From: Clostridia bacterium
GTDB lineage: Bacteria > Bacillota > Clostridia > Oscillospirales > Acutalibacteraceae
DNA length: 8,863 nucleotides
Direction: 5' to 3'
Assembly (NCBI GenBank): GCA_017437165.1
Contig: JAFSBS010000357.1
Span: 1 to 8,863, forward strand
Below the pieces are notes generated by a model that was not told the DNA's origin, made no database searches, and was given only the letters and a program-made list of their open reading frames with translations. Position 1 is the first letter of the stretch. Every line of letters starts with the position of its first letter. The position numbers were made by a program, and so were the translations under genes. This document shows positions 1-6,776 of the stretch, piece by piece.

Positions 1-1083
1 ACACTCTGTAAGACCATAGCCGATATATGTAGGAATACCAAATGTTTTAAAGTCTTTTGCAACTTCAGGATTGAGTGCCGCAGCACCTACAATAATAAGT
101 CTTAATTTACCCCCGAATGTCTTTTTTACTTCAGCTAAGATTTTTTCCATAAGGTTAGAAACGAAACCGTCCTGAACCATTTTACCTAAAGTAAGTGCAA
201 ATTTACCAACCTTTTTCTCGTGAACCTTTTTAAGAATTTTTGCGTGCATTTTTTCAAGCATTAAAGGAACAGTAACGAAAATTGTAGGTTGATAGTCCTG
301 CATATCACGGGTGATATAACGAAGACCTTCGCAGAAACAGTAACAACCGCCTGTGTACATTAACTGTACAAAGCAGAGTGAACTTTCGTAAGTGTGGTGA
401 AGCGGAAGAACAGAAAGAATTGTGTCATCAGGTGTAATTTTAACAACCTTTTTAACAGCCATAATGTCTTCAACAATATTTCTTTGTGAAAGCATTACGC
501 CCTTTGCCATTCCCGTTGTACCGGAAGTAAATAGCAATGAGCCTAAACCATCACTGTCAACTTCTGCATCAAGGAAAGTTCTGTCTCCTTTCTCTAAAAG
601 TTCTTCACCAAGTTTTACGAGGTCGTCAATATTCTGAAGACCCTCAATTTCATCAAGGCCAATGAAAGTAAAATCTTGTGGAAGACGATCTTTGATTTCC
701 TGAAGTTTTTCGTAAGATTTGTCATCTACGAACATAGCTTTAGAATCAGAAACAGTTAAGATATTTAAAACATCTTCTGCCATGAGTTCTTTGTCAACAG
801 GAACCACAACACCGGTACCATTTGTAATACCGAAGTAAGCAATACACCATTTATGAGAGTTTTTACCCATAACTGCTATATTTTTTGCTTTGAGTCCTAA
901 AGAACAAAGTGCTGTACCAACCGCATTTACTACTTGTAAAAGCTTTGGATATTTCATCTCGGAAATACTGCCGTCTTTTTCACGAATTTTGAAAGCAGGA
1001 CGAGCAGGGAAGAGACGAGCACTTGATTCAAGGACTTCTTTGAAGTTATTAACATGCCTTGTTTCATAGTGGATTATGCCCAT
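1..1083 (-). CDS. Long-chain acyl-CoA synthetase (AMP-binding), 3' end beyond window
   Basis: The open frame runs to the window edge without a stop, giving the first 361 residues of an ANL-superfamily adenylate-forming enzyme. Such enzymes activate fatty acids with ATP to acyl-AMP and then to acyl-CoA, usually in the cytoplasm or at the inner membrane face. The phosphate-binding motif LLFTSGTTGMAKGV lies at about residues 183-196. A downstream LPLHHTYE motif is typical of long-chain acyl-CoA ligases. The last residues in the window are GYGLTEC, the A5 motif. The C-terminal lid domain lies outside. The ATG at 1083 is preceded by TTGGAG with suitable spacing. No signal peptide or membrane segment is seen. 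It is separated from the mannosidase operon by a terminator and has its own promoter, so it is a separate transcription unit. The family call is firm; chain-length preference cannot be read from the sequence. Confidence 0.93.
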   Translation of the reverse strand, partial: MGIIHYETRHVNNFKEVLESSARLFPARPAFKIREKDGSISEMKYPKLLQVVNAVGTALCSLGLKAKNIAVMGKNSHKWCIAYFGITNGTGVVVPVDKELMAEDVLNILTVSDSKAMFVDDKSYEKLQEIKDRLPQDFTFIGLDEIEGLQNIDDLVKLGEELLEKGDRTFLDAEVDSDGLGSLLFTSGTTGMAKGVMLSQRNIVEDIMAVKKVVKITPDDTILSVLPLHHTYESSLCFVQLMYTGGCYCFCEGLRYITRDMQDYQPTIFVTVPLMLEKMHAKILKKVHEKKVGKFALTLGKMVQDGFVSNLMEKILAEVKKTFGGKLRLIIVGAAALNPEVAKDFKTFGIPTYIGYGLTEC

Positions 1084-1114
1084 AGTTTTTCTCCAATCCG
1101 GTGGACTTACAAAA

Positions 1115-1128
1115 TGAGTAAATACTCA
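1115..1128. promoter_or_regulatory. Candidate operator palindrome in the acyl-CoA synthetase leader
   Basis: TGAGTAAATACTCA has 6-base inverted arms around a 2-base centre. It lies between the predicted promoter and the start codon of the acyl-CoA synthetase, about 55-65 bases downstream of the expected transcription start. Its form resembles the operators of TetR-family fatty-acid regulators in Firmicutes (FadR-like, TGA...TCA arms), which fits the adjacent gene. No regulator gene is in the window, so the protein that binds is unknown. The site could instead be a small RNA hairpin in the leader. Confidence 0.5.
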
Positions 1129-1188
1129 CTTGGAGCGTTGATTTAAAAGAGATTTTCAACAGTCTCACATAAAGTCACACACATAGAA

Positions 1189-1217
1189 ATTATAGCAGAA
1201 AATAACCGACAATACAA
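1189..1217 (-). promoter_or_regulatory. Sigma-A-type promoter of the acyl-CoA synthetase gene
   Basis: On the minus strand a -35 of TTGTAT (1212-1217) is followed after exactly 17 bases by a perfect -10 of TATAAT (1189-1194), with TGC just before it forming an extended -10. The expected transcription start near 1182 gives a leader of about 100 bases. No other convincing -35/-10 pair was seen between the gene and the upstream repeat. Confidence 0.75.
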
Positions 1218-1222
1218 GGGTG

Positions 1223-1247
1223 AATTGTTGCGTAAATGTGAACAATT
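1223..1247. promoter_or_regulatory. Inverted repeat upstream of the acyl-CoA synthetase -35
   Basis: AATTGTT (1223-1229) and AACAATT (1241-1247) are perfect 7-base inverted arms separated by 11 bases. They sit just upstream of the -35 hexamer, where an activator or second repressor could bind. In AT-rich intergenic DNA such arms can arise by chance, so this is only a weak candidate. Confidence 0.25.
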
Positions 1248-1303
1248 TAGTTAATTTGAAAAACAAATAATGAGTTATGCGACAAGGGATTGGATAATTA
1301 AAA

Positions 1304-1331
1304 GAATTGAGAATTGAAAATTGAAAATTGA
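1304..1331. repeat. Heptamer tandem array, left arm
   Basis: Four contiguous 7-base units read GAATTGA, GAATTGA, AAATTGA, AAATTGA, with a partial fifth unit running into TTTCGG. It forms the body of the left arm of the larger inverted structure. Confidence 0.7.
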
Positions 1332-1381
1332 AAATTTCGGAAGGCTTCGCCTTGATTATAATCTAATATGAATAAAAAAGG

Positions 1382-1425
1382 CTCCATTCTTTCATTTAAG
1401 GTTTATCTTAAATAAAAGAATGGAG
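1382..1425. terminator. Long hairpin, terminator-like on the minus strand
   Basis: The arms 1382-1400 and 1407-1425 pair as CTCCATTCTTT/AAAGAATGGAG plus ATTTAAG/CTTAAAT, with a single C-A mismatch between the two helices and a 6-base loop. On the minus strand the stem is followed by CCTTTTTTATT, which fits a Rho-independent terminator. On the plus strand the T-run is broken (TTTCTTTT). It lies at the centre of the inverted-arm element and may be part of it. It would act as a second barrier to read-through from the mannosidase operon. Confidence 0.6.
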
Positions 1426-1443
1426 TTTCTTTTACTGTTCCCT

Positions 1444-1471
1444 GACAACTAACGACCAACGACTGACAACT
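1444..1471. repeat. Heptamer tandem array, GACAACT type
   Basis: Four contiguous 7-base units read GACAACT, AACGACC, AACGACT, GACAACT. The period is the same 7 bases as the AT-rich arrays on either side, but the unit sequence is different. It lies between the central hairpin and the right arm. Confidence 0.65.
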
Positions 1472-1500
1472 ATTTTAATTGTTGACCGCAGGTCCCGAAA

Positions 1501-1528
1501 TTCTTAATTCTTCATTTTTAATTTTTAA
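1501..1528. repeat. Heptamer tandem array, right arm
   Basis: Four contiguous 7-base units read TTCTTAA, TTCTTCA, TTTTTAA, TTTTTAA. On the minus strand these match the left-arm array in phase and in the adjoining TTTCGG, which makes the two arrays an inverted pair. Confidence 0.65.
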
Positions 1529-1532
1529 TTAT

Positions 1533-1560
1533 AACAAAAAACGGTGGTCTTCTGACCACC
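1533..1560 (-). terminator. Rho-independent terminator of the mannosidase operon
   Basis: GGTGGTC (1543-1549) and GACCACC (1554-1560) form a perfect 7-bp GC-rich stem with a TTCT loop, starting 9 bases after the mannosidase stop codon. On the minus strand it is followed by GTTTTTTGTT. A matching A-rich flank and an ATTTTTTATT run on the other side would let it act in the plus direction too. Confidence 0.9.
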
Positions 1561-1568
1561 ATTTTTTA

Positions 1569-4040
1569 TTATACTATTCCCTCAAGGAAGTTTGTTTCTA
1601 ATACTGTCAAATCTCTGCGCACACGGAAAGTTTTAACTTCATGTTTTGTAATGTCAAACCAGAAACCATTATCAAAGAGTTTAGACATAAGCATTCCTCT
1701 TGTAGAGTCAATACCTTTTGTTTCGTAAAGACGGATTATTAAATCACCGCTACCATCTTCACAACGTTTGAGTGCAGTAATTTCCACGTTATCACAATCT
1801 GTGTACATAAATGAATCAACTGCATCAAGTTCGCCCTTGTGGTAACTTTCAGGTACTGCTACAACGTTGTTATTGAAAATATGAGCTTCTTTCATAACAT
1901 CGCTCTCAGTAGCCTCACCGCTATGAAGATAAATTCCGTAAGAAAATCTGTTTAAACCTTCATCGGTAAAGTCAAAATTTGCTTCAGGACGGTCTGAATA
2001 ATGGTCTGCAAAAATAACATTTCTTAATGCTGTAAGTCTTAATTCAGTACCCGGACAATCGTAACTGTATTTTGAGTCACTTATAATAGAAATACCAGCT
2101 CGTTTGTCATTTTTAGTAACGGTTAAATCTGCCCAGTTAAGTGCAGGTTCTTCTTCACCGTTGCAAGGTCTTTTAATAAATCCACCGGGAACTTCGTAAG
2201 TAGAAATTTCTTCTTCGCCACCAACTGCAAAAGACATTTTAAGAATAGAAAATTTTTCCTGCCACATTGCTTTACAATCTACTCTTAAAGTTTTCTGACC
2301 CTTTGCGAGAATAAAATCCTGTGTTAAGTAAGAGTCATTGAATTTGTGAACAGTACGGATTACGCTACGCAAAGCACCATCTTCAATTCTTTTTATAGAC
2401 TCTAATTCCATAAAGCCTTTTACATCGTGGAATTTAAACACGTTGTGTGCCCAGGTATCTGTTTCAGAATCGTTTATAACAGTTGGAATTGCAACGAAGT
2501 TATCACTTGCGAATTCAACACCGGTTTCTTTAGAAACAAGATTTTTAATGTAACCTGTTTCTTTATCGAAAACAACCATAATATATTCGTTTTCCATAAA
2601 GAAATTCTGTTCTACAGAAATTTCTTTTTCTGCTTTTGCTTCGCTGTCTCTTTCTAACCAGTATGTTGCATAGCCTAATGATTTTACTTTTGCCATAAAC
2701 AATGTGTCTAAATGATTATCATTAGAGCGTGATGCTCTTACATTCTGGAATAAAACTTCGTTACCATCAGTGTCTTTTACTTTTTTTGACGGATGATGAA
2801 CTCTTACAGGAATTTCAATGTCATAAGAATGTGGGTTAAAAACAATAACAGGGCGAGGGAAATCATTGTCTAAAGCCTGTTGATTGCTTGTATTTTCCAA
2901 TAAAACTGCTTTGTCAACACCATCAATCCAGGTGTCAATTTTTCTTGCAATTCTTAAAACTGCGTTGTTATAAGATTTCGAAGCTATATTCTGTGCATAG
3001 CCCTCACTTGCTTTAACATCTTCGTATGCTTCTCTTATTGAGCAACCACATAAAATATCGTGGAACTGGTTAAAGCAAACTTCTCTCCAGGCATCTCTGA
3101 ATTCTTTTGTTTCTGCTTTTGAATCAACAACAATCGAAGAAATCGTGTCCCACTTTTCAGCAGCAGCCAAAAGATTTTCAGATTTTCTGTTCAACTCTTT
3201 AACAAGTGAAGTAGCACTATAACAACCGCTTGCGTGATGCTGTAATTCATCACCCCAATTTGGTAAATCAAGAGGTTGAGTCATCAATTCTTCAAAGAAA
3301 TCATCAGGTGAACTGAATTCGAGGTCGTTATATCCTTCGCGTTTTAAGTTCGCTTTTAAATATTCAATATCACCTTTTGTAGGACCGCCACCGTGGTTAC
3401 CTACACCATAAAAGAGCATCATTCCGTGACCTGTTTCGTTTGCTCTTTTTTCCATATCTTCCATTTTACTGTCAAGAGCATTTTTGCCGTGCGCACCATA
3501 ACCATCAGGAATTCTGTAGGTCATAATTCTTGAACCGTCAGCGCTATCCCACCAGAAAAGATTTTCAGGAATTTCTTTATTTTCGTGAGTGCCCGGGCGG
3601 TGCATAACATAACCTGTCATACCTGATTTTTTAAGGAATTGAGGTAAAAATGCACTATGACCGAATGAGTCAACATTGTAACCCGTTTTGCAGATTTTAC
3701 CGAATTTTTCGTTGTAATAAAGTTGACTGTAAAGAGCCTGACGGGCAAAACTTTCACCACTTGGCATATTACAGTCAGGTTGTACCCACCAACCATTAAC
3801 TATTACCCATCTGCCTTTTTTCACCATTGTTTTTATTTCTTCAAACATTTTCGGGTCAATATCTTCTACCCATTTGTAGTAAGCAGCTGAAGAACAGGTG
3901 AAAACAAAATCGTTATATTCATTTAATCTGTCTAATGCACTTCTGAATGTCTGTAAAACTTCACCACAACCCTCTTGCCAACGCCAGAGCCAGATTGGGT
4001 CAAGATGTGCATTACCAATAAGTCTTACTGTTTTATCCAT
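1569..4040 (-). CDS. GH38 alpha-mannosidase
   Basis: The 823-residue product is a glycoside hydrolase family 38 enzyme, a zinc-dependent retaining alpha-mannosidase. The N-terminal signature NAHLDPIWLWRW gives candidate zinc ligands His12 and Asp14. YNVDSFGH at 121-128 gives Asp124, the expected nucleophile and ligand. FHDIL at 326-330 gives His327 as the fourth ligand. NGWWVQPDCNMPSGES (82-97) and the NRKSENLLAAAE helix region (about 284-295) are also typical. The rest matches the middle and beta-rich C-terminal GH38 domains, and the length is normal. The start at 4040 is chosen because GGAGG (4050-4054) lies 9 bases upstream; an in-frame ATG at 4058 lies upstream of that site. There is no signal peptide, so it is probably cytoplasmic and acts on imported mannosides. 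It starts one base after the stop of the upstream gene, so the two are co-transcribed and probably translationally coupled. Linkage specificity is unknown. Confidence 0.95.
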   Translation of the reverse strand: MDKTVRLIGNAHLDPIWLWRWQEGCGEVLQTFRSALDRLNEYNDFVFTCSSAAYYKWVEDIDPKMFEEIKTMVKKGRWVIVNGWWVQPDCNMPSGESFARQALYSQLYYNEKFGKICKTGYNVDSFGHSAFLPQFLKKSGMTGYVMHRPGTHENKEIPENLFWWDSADGSRIMTYRIPDGYGAHGKNALDSKMEDMEKRANETGHGMMLFYGVGNHGGGPTKGDIEYLKANLKREGYNDLEFSSPDDFFEELMTQPLDLPNWGDELQHHASGCYSATSLVKELNRKSENLLAAAEKWDTISSIVVDSKAETKEFRDAWREVCFNQFHDILCGCSIREAYEDVKASEGYAQNIASKSYNNAVLRIARKIDTWIDGVDKAVLLENTSNQQALDNDFPRPVIVFNPHSYDIEIPVRVHHPSKKVKDTDGNEVLFQNVRASRSNDNHLDTLFMAKVKSLGYATYWLERDSEAKAEKEISVEQNFFMENEYIMVVFDKETGYIKNLVSKETGVEFASDNFVAIPTVINDSETDTWAHNVFKFHDVKGFMELESIKRIEDGALRSVIRTVHKFNDSYLTQDFILAKGQKTLRVDCKAMWQEKFSILKMSFAVGGEEEISTYEVPGGFIKRPCNGEEEPALNWADLTVTKNDKRAGISIISDSKYSYDCPGTELRLTALRNVIFADHYSDRPEANFDFTDEGLNRFSYGIYLHSGEATESDVMKEAHIFNNNVVAVPESYHKGELDAVDSFMYTDCDNVEITALKRCEDGSGDLIIRLYETKGIDSTRGMLMSKLFDNGFWFDITKHEVKTFRVRRDLTVLETNFLEGIV

Positions 4041-4041
4041 A

Positions 4042-5838
4042 TTACTTTTCCTCCGCAATAAATCCGAAATATCTGCCTATCCAGTAAGCAAAGGTATAGG
4101 GGTAACAACCCTCAAGAACACCTGCTCCACCACTATCTTCGTTTTTGAATTCTAATGGGTTACGGTCATATTTTGCAATGAAACGTTCATCATTAGGAAC
4201 AAGTGAAGAAGTTTCTTTGTAGTCACCCATAAATAATTTTTGTGGGTAGTCAATTCTTGAGGTTAAAAAAACACCACTTGCAACTCGTGTTGCACCAAAA
4301 CGGTAGAACCATGTTTTGATTCTTTCCTCATCAGGTTTTGCGTTGTCAGGATCTGAAAGGAAATAAAGGAAGTCGTAACCGGGGTTAAATTCAGGCATAA
4401 GAGAATATCTCCAACTTCTGAAACCTTCGCGGTAAATTTCTTTTAATTCAGGGTCTTCTTCAAGAGTGGTAAGTCCCCAGAAAGAAAGTACCGCTAACAT
4501 ATGGTCGCCGTACATAATTTCTTCACGGTCATCAATTCCACCCGCTAAAGCAACTTGATGGAATCTGTCAAAATGCTTTGTTACTAACTCTTTGTAACCA
4601 TCTTTATAAAGGAGTTTATTATATTCTTCTTCCCACTTGCCTTTTTCGCCTGTAAGTCTCATTGTAACTTTAAGGTACATTAAAAGTTCAGCACCATTAA
4701 GACAAGCATCTGCCCAACCCATATAACTATTGAAATAATCAAGATTCCACTTTGCCCAGGTTGTAGGGTTGCCGTCAATTTCAATAATTGCGTAACCACC
4801 ATCAATGATATGGTTCATTGTGTTTACTGCGGCTTCCTTTATAATTGCGTCAAGTTCAGGGTCCTCACGACCTAAAATTTCGTGAGCAACTAAAAGATGA
4901 ATATAATGGTGAGTTATTTCGTCACTACTTGTGTCACCTTTATAAATAATATCAGTATCAGAAAAACCTTCACTTGCGTAAAGCTTTTTAAGTCTTTCAG
5001 GAATAGGTGCATCTGCCTTGATTTCTTTACCAACTAATTTTTTATTCTGTGAATCAGTTGTAGAAATGCAAACGGCAGTTTCACCATTCTTTTTATAGAA
5101 TAAACCATCATCCGGAACAGGTTCTGCAGTAGTTAAATATGAACGTGCAACAAAACCGTTACCACGACCTGCAATATACATTAAGAGAAGACATGCTTCG
5201 CAGGCACGGGTTGCAGATTCACGTGCTTTTAATGTTTCTTCTGCGTATGCTCCTAATTCTTTTTTAAGAGTAGCGTAACGGAAAAGTTCACCAATAGAAA
5301 AACCTACTGTGAAAGAACCATCGTTATCAGAATGGCCATAATTAACTGCAGATTTCACATTACCCGGCTCCGCTAATTTTTTCTGACTTGTCATACCACG
5401 GCGGTCAACATATTTATGAGTTTCTTCTGTAAGAAGCTTTGCTTTTTCTTCCATACTCATTTTTACCATTTTAATATGAGTAGCACCTTTTTCAGTAAGT
5501 ACCCATACGCCATATTTACCGTCGCTCTCAAGTGCAAGGACTTTGTTATCGAGTAAATCACGTCTTGCGCTGAAATGCATAACAATATCATCTTTTCTGT
5601 CGGCATTTTCATCATAACGGGTTACACCGCCATTTGAACCATACCACATAATACCGTCTTCACCCTGACAGAAACAGGTGTACTCTGACTTTCTTTGTGG
5701 TAACGGATAAGGGAAGTTTTCTAAATTAGGTTTTTTAGGTGTTTTTTCGTGAAGACTTTTCGGAACTTCAATGTCATATCTTTTATAATGACTTGAAATT
5801 TTTGTAAGTCTTGGTGAAAGAATTATAGGATTCTTCAT
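4042..5838 (-). CDS. Unknown protein: propeller-like motifs plus probable alpha/alpha toroid
   Basis: I do not recognise a named family for this 598-residue protein. Near the N-terminus, residues about 54-75 (ending WYGSNGGVTRYD) and about 95-122 (VLALESDGKYGVWVLTEKG) resemble two Reg_prop beta-propeller blades. These are normally found in long runs in sensor proteins. From about residue 160 to the end it is helix-rich with many aromatics, suggesting an (alpha/alpha) toroid like glycan-active hydrolases, epimerases and lyases. Candidate conserved spots are KGDTSSDEITHHY (300-312), TTWAKWNLDYFN (359-370), MYGDHM (442-447) and EDSGGAGVLEGCYPY (567-581). No signal peptide is seen. The start at 5838 has AAGGAG six bases upstream; longer in-frame starts would run into the promoter. 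It is the first gene of the mannosidase operon, so a role in mannoside breakdown or modification is inferred, not shown. Confidence 0.85.
   Translation of the reverse strand: MKNPIILSPRLTKISSHYKRYDIEVPKSLHEKTPKKPNLENFPYPLPQRKSEYTCFCQGEDGIMWYGSNGGVTRYDENADRKDDIVMHFSARRDLLDNKVLALESDGKYGVWVLTEKGATHIKMVKMSMEEKAKLLTEETHKYVDRRGMTSQKKLAEPGNVKSAVNYGHSDNDGSFTVGFSIGELFRYATLKKELGAYAEETLKARESATRACEACLLLMYIAGRGNGFVARSYLTTAEPVPDDGLFYKKNGETAVCISTTDSQNKKLVGKEIKADAPIPERLKKLYASEGFSDTDIIYKGDTSSDEITHHYIHLLVAHEILGREDPELDAIIKEAAVNTMNHIIDGGYAIIEIDGNPTTWAKWNLDYFNSYMGWADACLNGAELLMYLKVTMRLTGEKGKWEEEYNKLLYKDGYKELVTKHFDRFHQVALAGGIDDREEIMYGDHMLAVLSFWGLTTLEEDPELKEIYREGFRSWRYSLMPEFNPGYDFLYFLSDPDNAKPDEERIKTWFYRFGATRVASGVFLTSRIDYPQKLFMGDYKETSSLVPNDERFIAKYDRNPLEFKNEDSGGAGVLEGCYPYTFAYWIGRYFGFIAEEK
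4050..4054 (-). promoter_or_regulatory. Ribosome binding site that sets the mannosidase start
   Basis: GGAGG lies inside the last codons of the upstream gene, 9 bases before the ATG at 4040. It rules out the slightly longer in-frame start at 4058, which would leave this site downstream of the start codon. It supports translational coupling of the two genes. Confidence 0.8.
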
Positions 5839-5870
5839 ACTAAACTCCTTGTAATAAAAATTAGTTGCAT

Positions 5871-5887
5871 AATTATACAGTATAATT
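5871..5887. promoter_or_regulatory. 17-bp perfect palindrome, candidate operator
   Basis: AATTATACAGTATAATT has 8-base perfect arms around a single central base. It overlaps the predicted minus-strand -10 of the mannosidase operon and its transcription start region, so a bound protein would block initiation. The GTATAC-like core resembles operators of GntR-family sugar regulators such as TreR, but no regulator gene is present here to support that. The arms also contain TATAAT on both strands, so part of the symmetry could reflect alternative -10 elements. Confidence 0.5.
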
Positions 5888-5913
5888 CTACCAAAATAGT
5901 AAGTAAAGTGCAA
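5885..5913 (-). promoter_or_regulatory. Promoter of the mannosidase operon
   Basis: On the minus strand TTGCAC (5908-5913) is followed after 17 bases by TAGAAT (5885-5890), with TGG just before it forming an extended -10. The leader to the ATG at 5838 would be about 40 bases. A TATAAT further downstream (5872-5877) is a possible alternative -10 but lacks a good -35. Confidence 0.5.
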
Positions 5914-5921
5914 TATTTTTG

Positions 5922-5950
5922 TTTAATTATTTTTCTTTTTATGATATAAT
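5922..5950 (+). promoter_or_regulatory. Promoter of the phosphodiesterase gene
   Basis: A perfect -10 TATAAT (5945-5950) is preceded by TGA, forming an extended -10. A weak -35, TTTAAT (5922-5927), lies 17 bases upstream. The leader to the ATG at 5979 would be about 20 bases. It lies back to back with the minus-strand promoter, with only 8 bases between the two -35 hexamers. Confidence 0.65.
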
Positions 5951-5978
5951 ATTTAAAAAATTATCTGGAGTTGTTCTT

Positions 5979-6767
5979 ATGCAGGATATTTATTGTGATT
6001 TAAAATTAACAGGACTTGCTTCTTCACTTTGTAATGCTTTAGGTGTAGAGTCACCAAAAGAAAGTAAAAAGTCTATTGATGTGCTTGATAAATTTACAGA
6101 AAATAAAAAAATTGACAGAGTTTTAATGTATAACCCTGATGCAGTTGCACTCTGGATTTTTGAAAAATATACAGGACTTTTTTCTGATGTAATGTTAAAT
6201 ACACAGCTTACATTACCTTTAAAAACGGTAATGCCTTCTGTAACACCTGTTTGCTTTGGTACAATGTACACAGGAGCAGAACCGACAGTACACGGAATTC
6301 AGAAATATGAAAAACCGGTGATTAAAACCGATTCAGTATTTGATGCGTTAATCCGTGCGGGTAAAAAGCCTTGTATTGTATCAACAGGTAACGACAGTAT
6401 GTCAAAAATATTTTTAGAGAGAAATATGGACTATTTTATAGTAGAAACACCGGACGAAGCAAATGAAAAAGCAATAGAGCTTATAAAAGAAGATAAATAC
6501 GATTTTATTGCAGTCTATAACGGAAATTATGATGGTACAATGCATAAATTCGGACCTGAACACGAAAACTCAATAAACGCATTGAAGCATAATGTGAATG
6601 CTTTTAACATTTTAGCAAAAGCAGTTAAAGAAAACTGGAAAAGTCATAACACTTTAATAGGTTTTGCACCCGACCACGGTTGCCACGAAATAGACGGTGA
6701 ATGCGGCAGCCACGGACTCGAGATGAGTGAAGATATGAATATAATTCATTTTTATGGGGTAATTTAA
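5979..6767 (+). CDS. Alkaline-phosphatase-superfamily phosphodiesterase/nucleotide pyrophosphatase
   Basis: The 262-residue product belongs to the type I phosphodiesterase/nucleotide pyrophosphatase branch of the alkaline phosphatase superfamily, two-metal enzymes that cleave phosphodiester or phosphoanhydride bonds. A full ligand set can be proposed: Asp54 (YNPDA), nucleophile Thr89 (MPSVTPVCFGTMYTG), Asp185 and His189 (YDGTMHKFGPEH), Asp232-His233 (PDHG) and His245 (GSHG). HGIQKY at 105-110 is also typical of the superfamily. It is shorter than many NPP-type enzymes (about 400 residues), so it looks like a compact core without large insertions. No signal peptide or membrane segment is seen. 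The start at 5979 has GGAG eight bases upstream; an earlier in-frame ATG at 5919 precedes the -10 and is rejected. It diverges from the mannosidase operon across a 140-base gap and may share its control. The substrate is unknown. Confidence 0.85.
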   Translation: MQDIYCDLKLTGLASSLCNALGVESPKESKKSIDVLDKFTENKKIDRVLMYNPDAVALWIFEKYTGLFSDVMLNTQLTLPLKTVMPSVTPVCFGTMYTGAEPTVHGIQKYEKPVIKTDSVFDALIRAGKKPCIVSTGNDSMSKIFLERNMDYFIVETPDEANEKAIELIKEDKYDFIAVYNGNYDGTMHKFGPEHENSINALKHNVNAFNILAKAVKENWKSHNTLIGFAPDHGCHEIDGECGSHGLEMSEDMNIIHFYGVI

Positions 6768-6776
6768 AAGCTAAGT

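Larger units (their letters stand above)
1294..1532. repeat. MITE-like element with inverted heptamer-repeat arms
   Basis: Two inverted arms enclose about 150 bases. The left arm (1294-1340) starts ATAATTAAAA and ends TTTCGG. The right arm (1495-1532), read on the minus strand, also starts ATAATTAAAA and ends TTTCGG. Between these shared ends both arms consist of degenerate 7-base units in the same phase (TTGAGAA/TTGAAAA on the left; TTAAAAA/TGAAGAA/TTAAGAA on the right). Directly inside each arm is a small hairpin with a three-base loop (AAGGC-TTC-GCCTT at 1341-1353; GACC-GCA-GGTC at 1484-1494). The centre carries a long hairpin (1382-1425) and a third heptamer run (1444-1471). There is no ORF inside and no clear target duplication. 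It is probably a non-autonomous repeat, but copy number elsewhere cannot be seen here. Confidence 0.55.

Noticed and set aside
422..637. Plus-strand 71-codon open frame
   Set aside because: It lies wholly inside the acyl-CoA synthetase on the other strand, which has clear family motifs. The Ser/Thr-rich product has no recognisable domain.
1294..1532. CRISPR array
   Set aside because: The repeats are 7 bases, degenerate and contiguous, with no unique spacers and no cas genes.
2427..2657. Plus-strand 76-codon open frame
   Set aside because: It is antisense to the GH38 gene, and its Phe/Cys-rich product is typical of reverse-strand shadows of AT-rich genes.
3898..4155. Plus-strand 85-codon open frame across the mannosidase/partner junction
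   Set aside because: It is antisense to two well-supported genes and has no recognisable domain.
5839..5913. Longer N-terminus (25 residues) for the mannosidase partner
   Set aside because: The extension would translate through the promoter and palindrome. The ATG at 5838 has AAGGAG at ideal spacing.
5919..5978. Longer N-terminus (20 residues) for the phosphodiesterase
   Set aside because: The upstream ATG precedes the -10 hexamer, and only the ATG at 5979 has a Shine-Dalgarno site.
5990..6271. Minus-strand 93-codon open frame
   Set aside because: It is antisense to the phosphodiesterase motifs and has no family match.
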